DNA of 30,433 bases from Borreliella mayonii. Its GTDB lineage: Bacteria; Spirochaetota; Spirochaetia; Borreliales; Borreliaceae. Within the stretch, counting starts at the first letter, position 1; the number at the start of each line of letters is the position of its first letter. Shown in pieces: positions 22,917 to 29,084 of the stretch. The stretch lies in NCBI RefSeq assembly GCF_001945665.1, contig NZ_CP015782.1, forward strand, positions 1-30,433, written 5' to 3'. A program made the translations under genes and the position numbers. Under the pieces are notes generated by a model. It saw only the letters and a list, made by a program, of their open reading frames with translations. It was not told where the DNA came from and made no database searches.

Positions 22917-24196
22917 GAGATCTCAAAATGATAAACGTTAATCAACAAAGTTTTACTGGTTGTGAAATATTTGAGGAAAAATCTTCTCCCATTAAAGAAA
23001 AAAGTAAATTAAGTAAGATGGGTAAGAAATTGCCAGGAATAAGCAGTCAAGAGTGTTTTAGATTTAATCGCAATATTGATTTTAGTGTGCAAAGAAACAA
23101 GCTAGATAAATACGGCGCTAGTGAAATAGGCAATATTCTAGTTGGTGGTGCAGGGCTAAAAGATTTAATGATGAATAGACTGCTTAAATATTTTGGTATA
23201 AGTATGCCTTTTGAAGAGAATTTGTATATGCTCAAGGGCAAGGAGTTAGAGAATTTAGGATTTAGAGAATTTGTTAAAGCTCAAGGTGATAATATTGATA
23301 TTTTATATAAAAACAAATATGCCAACGGTGTTGATAAGTATAATTATTTCAAAAAAATGGGTAGTTCAGAAACTTTAGTGGGTTCAACAATTGATGGATG
23401 GTTTATTAATAATACTGGTGATTTAGAACTTTTAGAGATTAAAAGTAGCGACTCTAATTATATGAGTAGTGCTATTGCTGAGTACAATGAAAATGGCAAT
23501 TTTTTAAATAGTAAATATTTTTTCAAATACTATGTGCAGGCGCAAATGCAGCTAGCATGTACTGGGCTTGAATATTGTAATTTATTCTTTTTAATTGACG
23601 CTGCACCAGTGAACTGTAAGATTAAGAGAAATGAGGCTCTAATATCAAAAGTGTTTGAATTTGTTGGTAAATGTGAATTAGAAATTATAAATTTGAAAAA
23701 AGATATTTATAGTAACTATAGAGAGGAATACTTAATGGCACACAATTTTAACAAGGATACGTTTATAAAACTAGTTGAAGATTTAGTAGAAAGGAGTGAT
23801 TTTTATAATTCTGGAAATGAGTTTGATTGGAAAATAGAATTTGCAAAATACCTTGATTGCATAGACCTTGAAATTAAGGACAGGCAAGTTGCTGAAAAGG
23901 TTGCGTATTATTTAATGGAGATTAATAGTGAAAGAGAAGGATTAAACAAAATTCAGAATGAAAATAAAAAGAGAGAAAAATCTTATAAAGATTCGATGAA
24001 AATGAAAATTGACATTATTAAGAATATATGTCCACTAATTGAACATGTAAATTATAGATTTGGAGAGTTTGTGTTCATTCTTGATTCTAAAAAAAGGGCT
24101 ATATCAGATAGATTAAAGGTGCTATTTCCAATAAGTGATCCAGTATCTTTTCCTAGCAATATAGCATTTGCAAATAGTGTTGGTGTCCCCATGTGA
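22871..24196 (+). CDS. YqaJ/lambda-exonuclease-like recombination nuclease (DUF244 family)
   Basis: A 441-residue protein with GGAGGAAA upstream. I see the layout of the YqaJ viral recombinase family: YGASEIGNIL (81-90, the xxSE.. entry helix), GKELENLGF (123-131), GSTIDGWF (171-178, Asp175), LLEIKSS (187-193, Glu189 and Lys191 as the E-x-K) and YYVQAQMQLACTG (220-232, the Gln-rich helix). These residues form the PD-(D/E)XK active site that digests 5' ends of double-stranded DNA to leave single strands for an annealing protein. The remainder is helical and unique. The partner, the ERF-type gene, has the same promoter and first codons but is broken here. Function is motif-based; activity is untested. 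Confidence 0.75.
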   Translation: MENLLKNNNPQENIQGDLKMINVNQQSFTGCEIFEEKSSPIKEKSKLSKMGKKLPGISSQECFRFNRNIDFSVQRNKLDKYGASEIGNILVGGAGLKDLMMNRLLKYFGISMPFEENLYMLKGKELENLGFREFVKAQGDNIDILYKNKYANGVDKYNYFKKMGSSETLVGSTIDGWFINNTGDLELLEIKSSDSNYMSSAIAEYNENGNFLNSKYFFKYYVQAQMQLACTGLEYCNLFFLIDAAPVNCKIKRNEALISKVFEFVGKCELEIINLKKDIYSNYREEYLMAHNFNKDTFIKLVEDLVERSDFYNSGNEFDWKIEFAKYLDCIDLEIKDRQVAEKVAYYLMEINSEREGLNKIQNENKKREKSYKDSMKMKIDIIKNICPLIEHVNYRFGEFVFILDSKKRAISDRLKVLFPISDPVSFPSNIAFANSVGVPM

Positions 24197-24209
24197 ATGG
24201 GGACACCAA
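24180..24209 (+). promoter_or_regulatory. 13-bp perfect hairpin enclosing the exonuclease stop codon
   Basis: TTGGTGTCCCCAT (24180-24192), loop GTGA, ATGGGGACACCAA (24197-24209). The TGA stop (24194-24196) is in the loop. It is followed by an A-rich, not T-rich, sequence in either direction, so it is not a standard intrinsic terminator. It could stabilise the mRNA, mask or couple translation to the next gene, or bind a protein. Confidence 0.6.
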
Positions 24210-24248
24210 AAAATTAAAAAAATAAATTTAATATAGGAGGATTAATTA

Positions 24249-24674
24249 ATGCTTATTAATAAAATAAAACAAGATAATAAAACTTTACGCCCAGAGATAC
24301 AAAGGTGGGGTTGTTACTTTTTGTGTCTACATTATTATACAAGTCTATTTAAGAAACGTGAATTTAATGCTTATGAGATAAATGCAGCGTATTATAGATT
24401 TATAGGACTTGGCTACATTAAGAGCAATTGTTTTATTATAAATCCGTGTATGATACTCAATTACTATGGAATTAGAAGTAGCGTGAGATATGAATCTTTA
24501 AATTATTTGGGTGCAGCTAATGAATTTGAAATAAGTGAAGTTAAAATCGACAAGGTTAATGGATATCATTTTATAGCAACAAAAAATAAAGAAATATTAT
24601 ATGATTCACTTGACTTAAAAACTCGTGGGAAAATATTTAAAGTAAATTCAAAACGTATATTTAAACTAAAATAG
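24249..24674 (+). CDS. DUF261 protein, possible papain/C39-like cysteine hydrolase
   Basis: A 141-residue protein with TAGGAGG upstream (24234-24240). The start LRPEIQRWGCYFLCLHYYTS contains Gln18 and Cys22 four apart, and later comes GYHFIATKNKEILYDS with His107 and Asp119. A Gln-x3-Cys helix, then a His strand, then an Asp in a following strand is the layout of C39 or papain-like enzymes. The protein is small and lacks any signal peptide. Its place in the early block between nuclease and recombinase gives no clear substrate. The family is known from Borrelia plasmids without a function; the enzyme idea is mine, from the motif layout. Confidence 0.6.
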   Translation: MLINKIKQDNKTLRPEIQRWGCYFLCLHYYTSLFKKREFNAYEINAAYYRFIGLGYIKSNCFIINPCMILNYYGIRSSVRYESLNYLGAANEFEISEVKIDKVNGYHFIATKNKEILYDSLDLKTRGKIFKVNSKRIFKLK

Positions 24675-24679
24675 TTTTT

Positions 24680-25456
24680 TTACAGTTTTAAATTATTTTT
24701 CATGCATTTATAAGCGTGAATTTTATTAGCAGCAGAAAGTCCATATATATTATCAATTTCGGAAGTTGAATGATATTTCATAAGCTCTTTAATTTGAAAA
24801 GAATTGTAGCCATTAGATTTTAAATATGAAATAAACAAATTTCTAAATAAATGGAGCGATTTATTAGCGCAAAATCCCGATTTTTTGAGAAGATTTTTAA
24901 ATTTTTTAGAAATATTGATAATACTAATTTGATTGTCTTTAAATTTATGTTTGGTTTTTTGGAAAAGATAAGTACGTCGTAAGTCAAGATTTTTACTATT
25001 AAAATAATTTTCGTGGGCTTTTTGAATAGCCCGGAACTCTTCGGAATTGATGACAATTTCTCTAATACAAGTGACATTTCTTTTTTTAGCGATATTTACT
25101 TTTATATTGTAAAAAATTTCTCCAGTTTTACTTAATAGGGGAGTAATATCTTGCATTTTTACTTTTTGCAGTTCTGCGCCCCTGCACCCACTTATTGCGA
25201 GTAGATGTAAAAACCAACCAGAAATTGGGTCAATTTGTTTTAATGTTTTGACGCATTTTTCAATTATTTTGATAGCTTTTGGGGTCAAATAAAACTTAGG
25301 AGTTGGCTTTAAAGTTTCTTTTTTTGGTTTAGATGAATTTTCTAGTGAATTTTTAAGAATTTTGTTTTCATTTACTACCTTTAGATAGTCTTGGAAGAAT
25401 TTGAGTATAAAATTTGTATCGAAATTATTTAAATTAAAGTAATTATTCATATCCAT
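24680..25456 (-). CDS. Tyrosine recombinase/phage integrase
   Basis: A 258-residue protein on the - strand with AAGGAGAGG before ATG 25456. Catalytic residues of the tyrosine recombinase family are visible: ISGCRGAE (Arg92), a Lys-rich strand near residues 124-126, HLFRN (His202 and Arg205), MKYHS (His229) and DNIYGLS (Tyr238, the nucleophile). The N-terminus (residues 1-55) is a helical arm domain. Such enzymes cut and rejoin DNA at att- or dif-like sites, and here could resolve plasmid dimers or integrate one cp32 into another. It converges with the DUF261 gene (6-base gap) and diverges from erp across a 430-base gap rich in inverted repeats. Confidence 0.9.
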   Translation of the reverse strand: MDMNNYFNLNNFDTNFILKFFQDYLKVVNENKILKNSLENSSKPKKETLKPTPKFYLTPKAIKIIEKCVKTLKQIDPISGWFLHLLAISGCRGAELQKVKMQDITPLLSKTGEIFYNIKVNIAKKRNVTCIREIVINSEEFRAIQKAHENYFNSKNLDLRRTYLFQKTKHKFKDNQISIINISKKFKNLLKKSGFCANKSLHLFRNLFISYLKSNGYNSFQIKELMKYHSTSEIDNIYGLSAANKIHAYKCMKNNLKL

Positions 25457-25570
25457 AAAATCCTCTCCTTATAAGTATTACTTTTAAATTAAGTAAAAGT
25501 AATAAAAATAGATAAAAATAGTAATTTATATTGTATCAAAAACTAAAAATTTTAGTCAAATTTTGAGTGT

Positions 25571-25747
25571 TCTCATTGCAAAAGAAATTTAGGCTGCAGA
25601 GTGGTTTTGATAAACATAAGTGTCAATTTCTCGAGGGGTCGGATAAGAAAGACTACATACCTTAGCTGATTTATAGCAAAGACTTTGAAATTTAATTTGT
25701 ATGGATTTTGTAGTCTTTTGTAATGAGTGGTGCATTTGCAATGGAGA
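25571..25747 (+). repeat. Nested inverted repeats in the integrase-erp gap
   Basis: The outer pair is TCTCATTGCAAA (25571-25582) and TTTGCAATGGAGA (25735-25747), complementary apart from one extra G. The inner pair is AAAGACTACA (25648-25657) and TGTAGTCTTT (25709-25718), perfect. The direct repeat GAGTGGT occurs at 25599-25605 and 25726-25732. The structure sits next to the integrase start, so an att-like or packaging site is possible. The rest of 25457-25886 holds the integrase ribosome site and the erp leader; no gene is seen in it. Confidence 0.6.
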
Positions 25748-25792
25748 GATTTTGGGGAGTTGGTTAAAATTACATTTACGTTTTGTTAATAT

Positions 25793-25810
25793 GTAACAGG
25801 CGAATGTAAC
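25793..25810 (+). promoter_or_regulatory. erp operator with two EbfC-type GTnAC sites
   Basis: ATGTAACA occurs twice: GTAAC at 25793-25797 and 25806-25810, 13 bases apart. The erp operator of Borrelia is known to bind EbfC at GTnAC sites, besides BpaB and BpuR, and this matches that place and layout. The -10/-35 elements are not clear; the downstream stretch (25811-25850) is AT-rich. Confidence 0.7.
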
Positions 25811-25886
25811 AAAATTATATATTTAAATCTTTAAAATATTGTATTTATTAGGGGTTGCTTTAAATTTGAAGATTACGGAGTAACTT

Positions 25887-26564
25887 ATGAATAAAAAAAT
25901 GAAAATGTTTATTATTTGTGTTGTTTTTGTACTGATAAGTTCTTGCAAGAATTTTGCAACTAGTAAAGATTTAGAAGGGTCAGTTCAAGATTTAGAAAAT
26001 GCAGAACAAAATGTAAAAAAATCAGAACAAGAGTTAAAAAAACAAGTTGAAGGATTTTTAGAAATTCTAGAGACAAAAGATTTAAATACTTTGGATACAA
26101 AAGATATTGAAAAACAAATTCAAGAACTAAAGGAAAAAATAGATAACTCGTATTCTAAAAAAACTTCTCTTAAAACATATTCTGAGTATGAAAAAGCAAT
26201 AAAACAAATCAAGGAAAAATTAAAAGACAAGGAAGAGCTTGAGGAAAAATTAAATGAACTTTTAGAGAGCTTAAAAAAGAAAAAAGAAGAAAGAAGAAAA
26301 GCTTTACAAGAAGCTAAGCAGGAGTTTGAAAATTTTAAAAAACAAGTTGACTCTACAACCGGAGAAACTCATGGGCAGAGAGCTGGAAATCAAGGGCAGG
26401 TTGGACGACAAGCTTGGATGAAGGCTAAAGAATTTGGCCTAAGCGTAAATTATTCTGGTAATAATGGTGCTAATACTGGGGATATGACAAATGGAGTTAT
26501 AGATGATGCACTTAAAAAGATTGAAGAAGAGCTTAAGGAAATAGAAGAAGATGAAAAAGAATAA
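25887..26564 (+). CDS. erp: Erp surface lipoprotein, OspF-like
   Basis: A 225-residue lipoprotein. The signal MNKKMKMFIICVVFVLISSC has the lipobox ISSC with Cys20, followed by KNFATSKDLEGSVQDLENAEQNVKKSEQELKKQVEGFLEILETKDLNTLDTKDIEKQIQELKEKIDN, the hallmark of the OspF subgroup of Erp proteins. Most of the rest is charged coiled coil; the end DDALKKIEEELKEIEEDEKE is also typical. OspF-type proteins sit on the outer membrane and bind heparan sulphate (family knowledge). They are expressed during mammalian infection from an operator such as that upstream. It is the first gene of a two-gene operon. Confidence 0.9.
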   Translation: MNKKMKMFIICVVFVLISSCKNFATSKDLEGSVQDLENAEQNVKKSEQELKKQVEGFLEILETKDLNTLDTKDIEKQIQELKEKIDNSYSKKTSLKTYSEYEKAIKQIKEKLKDKEELEEKLNELLESLKKKKEERRKALQEAKQEFENFKKQVDSTTGETHGQRAGNQGQVGRQAWMKAKEFGLSVNYSGNNGANTGDMTNGVIDDALKKIEEELKEIEEDEKE

Positions 26565-26615
26565 CAGTGGTATCTTTTAAAATAGAAGTACAAAATAAAG
26601 GAGAAAATAAAAAGT

Positions 26616-27617
26616 ATGAATAAACAAATGTTGATTATTTTTGCTGTTTTTGCGTTGATAATTTCTTGCAAGAATTTTGCAACTGGTAAAGATATAAAAC
26701 AAAATTCAGAAGGGAAAATTAAAGGATTTTTAGATAAGATTTTAGATCCAGCAAAGGATAGAATCACTTCAAGTGGGCTAAAAGCAGATGAAGTGGCAAA
26801 AAAGTTACAAGAAGAAGAAAAAAATGAATTAATGCAGGGCGACGATCCTAATAATGGCGTAATAAGTCCTCCCCCAGCATTGCCGGCAAGTGGTCAAGAT
26901 AATGCACCGGGATTAAAAGTAGAACAACAAAGTGGTGGTCAACAAGAAGAACAAGCTAAAGTAGGAAAGGAAGATAAGGGGGAAGGAGAAAAAGTAGAGG
27001 TTAGAATTAGAAAAGAAAAAGAAGAGAATAAAGAGGGAAATGCTAAAGAAAAAGAAGAAGGAGAAAAACAAAAAGCTAAAGCTAAAGAAGAAGCTAAGCA
27101 AAAAGCAGAACGGCTAAAACGAGAAGAAGAACAAAAGAGAAAAGAAATAGAAATACGACAAGAAGAAAGGCAACTTAATAACCAAATTGGAACACTTGTA
27201 AGTAAAATAGATGAGATTAATAGGAGTATTGATACGATAAAGCAACAAACGAGCGTAGGAGCACAAGGAATTATAGATAGAATTACGGGGCCTATATACG
27301 ATGATTTTACCGATGATACTAATCAAGCCATATACCATATTTGGGATTTAGAAGAAGAAGACTCAGAATTAGGAAAGTTATTGGAAGAATTGAGTGATAC
27401 TAGAGACGCGTTAAGAACTAAATTAAATGTTGACAATCAAGCATATCTTGCTGATAGCAAGGAGGAGCCTTCTCTAAAAGAAAATGTAAAGGTTAGCGAA
27501 ATTAACTCCGAATTAACAGATCTAAAATCAAAATTAGAAGAAGTTAAAAAATATCTTGAAGACGAATCTAATTTTGAAGAAATTAAAGGATACATCGAGG
27601 GTAGTAATTCATATTGA
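26616..27617 (+). CDS. erp: Erp surface lipoprotein, ErpB/Elp-like
   Basis: A 333-residue lipoprotein with AAAGGAGAA upstream, 51 bases after the first erp gene. The signal MNKQMLIIFAVFALIISC carries a lipobox with Cys18, followed by KNFATGKDIKQNSEGKIKGFLDKILDPAKDRITSSGLKADEVAKKLQEEE, typical of the ErpB/ErpJ/ErpO (Elp) subgroup. The centre is an extremely Lys/Glu-rich segment (about residues 100-185, with repeated KEK, KAK and EEQKR). The C-terminus contains IIDRITGPIYDDFTDDTNQAIYHIWDL and EEIKGYIEG, also conserved in this subgroup. It would be exposed on the surface; the ligand is less certain than for OspF-type proteins. Confidence 0.92.
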   Translation: MNKQMLIIFAVFALIISCKNFATGKDIKQNSEGKIKGFLDKILDPAKDRITSSGLKADEVAKKLQEEEKNELMQGDDPNNGVISPPPALPASGQDNAPGLKVEQQSGGQQEEQAKVGKEDKGEGEKVEVRIRKEKEENKEGNAKEKEEGEKQKAKAKEEAKQKAERLKREEEQKRKEIEIRQEERQLNNQIGTLVSKIDEINRSIDTIKQQTSVGAQGIIDRITGPIYDDFTDDTNQAIYHIWDLEEEDSELGKLLEELSDTRDALRTKLNVDNQAYLADSKEEPSLKENVKVSEINSELTDLKSKLEEVKKYLEDESNFEEIKGYIEGSNSY

Positions 27618-27653
27618 TAAAGAATTTTAAATGTAACTAAATTTTGAATGCAT

Positions 27654-27695
27654 AAAATAACAGCTAGTAAAAAAGATCACTAGTTGTTATTTTTT
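27654..27695 (+). terminator. Intrinsic terminator of the erp operon
   Basis: AAAATAACAGCTAGT (27654-27668) pairs with ACTAGTTGTTATTTT (27679-27693), 14 pairs plus one G-T, around a 10-base loop, and T5 extends to 27695. The arms are symmetric, so it could also act on - strand transcripts, but no gene reads that way nearby. Confidence 0.85.
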
Positions 27696-27752
27696 GTAGA
27701 TTTCATTGTTATGAATATAGAAATTTTTTCTATCAAAATTTTTATTTAAAAA

Positions 27753-28250
27753 GTGTCAAAAACTATTGTTAAAATATTGTTTATTTATATGCTCTCTAGA
27801 GTTATGATGTATATAAATGAGATTTTAGATTTTTATGATTGTTTGAGTCCAAGCGTAAAAAAGGAAATAAACAAGCTTTATGGAGTTAAGCAACTAACTC
27901 TGGAACAAAAAAAGAAGTTTTACAGAAATTTTGTAATAATACAAGAATACAAAAGAAAAACCGGAAAAAGTATTGATGAAATTATAAATGATATTTTAGC
28001 CCCTGCAAAAAATTTTATTAAAGACGTTCTGAAAGATGAGCATATAATAGAAAAGCATAAAAATTTCCAAAATATGAAGTTTAATTGTAGATACAAGAAA
28101 GGGGGAATGCTAGAAAAATGTTTTAAAAAAATGGGAGAGAAATATTCCGACCGGTTTTTGAGTATTGTTTCTGATATTATGGATGATATTGGTAGAAAAG
28201 ATCCAAAACGAGAATCAATAACCGTGGTTCTCGACTTTGTAGATATATGA
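27753..28250 (+). CDS. Uncharacterised cp32 protein before the terminase genes
   Basis: A 165-residue basic protein with a GTG start (27753) that lacks a clear ribosome site; ATG 27789 and the paired ATG codons at 27804 and 27807 are alternatives. The first 20 residues (MSKTIVKILFIYMLSRVMMY) are hydrophobic but not a convincing signal. From MYINEILDFYDCLSPSVKKEINKLYGVKQLTLEQKKKFYRNFVIIQEY on it is helical with several basic clusters; cysteines at C110 and C121 flank KKGGML. It stands between the erp terminator and the terminase block with a 268-base gap after it. I do not recognise the family; translation from this start is unproven, although the codon use looks coding. Confidence 0.6.
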   Translation: MSKTIVKILFIYMLSRVMMYINEILDFYDCLSPSVKKEINKLYGVKQLTLEQKKKFYRNFVIIQEYKRKTGKSIDEIINDILAPAKNFIKDVLKDEHIIEKHKNFQNMKFNCRYKKGGMLEKCFKKMGEKYSDRFLSIVSDIMDDIGRKDPKRESITVVLDFVDI

Positions 28251-28384
28251 TTTATAATCATGCACTACTATGATAAGGAAATTTGTACAAGGAAGTATCT
28301 TATAAAAACAATAAAAGATTTTTCCAAATTGGTATAGTCAAGTTGTAGCAAAATTTAATGAATTAGTTAATCGCTATTCCTAAA

Positions 28385-28431
28385 TCAATAAAAGTCAATA
28401 AATATCAAACATCTGTCAATAGATATCAATA
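28385..28431 (+). promoter_or_regulatory. Helically phased TCAATA array before the terminase genes
   Basis: TCAATA begins at 28385, 28395, 28416 and 28426; between them TCAAAC begins at 28405. The five sites are spaced 10, 10, 11 and 10 bases, close to one turn of DNA each. Two longer units, GTCAATAAATATCAA and GTCAATAGATATCAA, begin at 28394 and 28415. It lies 87 bases before the small terminase start, with GTTAAC dyads nearby (28445-28452). A multi-site protein binding region (terminase pac or a repressor operator) or bent DNA is likely. No gene lies in 28251-28517. Confidence 0.65.
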
Positions 28432-28517
28432 AAATAATAGTTAATGTTAACAATTAATAAATTGAATTACTATTTAGAGTAAAAAGTTGTTAATTTTGTT
28501 ATTTTAGGAGAATTTTC

Positions 28518-29084
28518 TTGAAAAGAGCCAAAAGGTCTTTTAATGATTATGTTGCATACTTTAGAGAAGGATTGTTAAGCGATAAAGAAATAGCAGCTAA
28601 ACTAAGGGTTTCCAAAGTAAATGTGTGGAGGATGAGACAAAAATGGAAAAGTGGAGAAAGTTTTGTTAACGAGGATTCTAGACTAACAATTAGTGAGGAT
28701 ATTTTTGAACACCTTTTATCACAAGCTTTTAAATCAGAAGTTAACGCCAAGAAAGTTAGAAGCGAATTGGCTTTAGAGAGGGCTAATTTAGAATTAGGAT
28801 TTATACGTGCATTTAAGCAATATTCTGGTGTTGAACTTGCTAGCATATATACTAAAATAGAAAATTTAATAACTGAAATTGACGCTTTAAATAAAGCAAG
28901 TAGTAAAAAAAACAAGCAAGTTGTTAATGGAGAAATTAATTCTTTAAAAATCGAGCTTGATGAATATATAAAGGAGTGCTCAATAAGAGAAATGGAGCTT
29001 TACTATGAATGTATGAAAAAACTTGCAACTGCTAATGAGGCTGAAAGCAAAAGCAACTACAAAAATAGTAAAGGGCACAAGTGA
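28518..29084 (+). CDS. Probable small terminase subunit (DUF603-like)
   Basis: A 188-residue protein starting at TTG 28518 with AGGAG (28506-28510) eight bases upstream. Residues 11-44 form a helix-turn-helix (YVAYFREGLLSDKEIAAKLRVSKVNVWRMRQKWKSG), followed by a long coiled-coil region (about residues 60-150). A DNA-binding N-terminal domain with a helical oligomerising part is the normal build of small terminases, which recognise the pac site and recruit the large subunit. It overlaps the large terminase start (GTGA). The assignment rests on motif, size and position. Confidence 0.75.
   Translation: MKRAKRSFNDYVAYFREGLLSDKEIAAKLRVSKVNVWRMRQKWKSGESFVNEDSRLTISEDIFEHLLSQAFKSEVNAKKVRSELALERANLELGFIRAFKQYSGVELASIYTKIENLITEIDALNKASSKKNKQVVNGEINSLKIELDEYIKECSIREMELYYECMKKLATANEAESKSNYKNSKGHK

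Noticed and set aside
24180..24225. Intrinsic terminator after the exonuclease gene
   Set aside because: The stem is perfect, but it is followed by an A-rich sequence and no T-run on either strand.
27711..27752. Upstream ATG (27711) as the start of the 27753 gene
   Set aside because: It is in frame, but a TAA at 27747 interrupts it.
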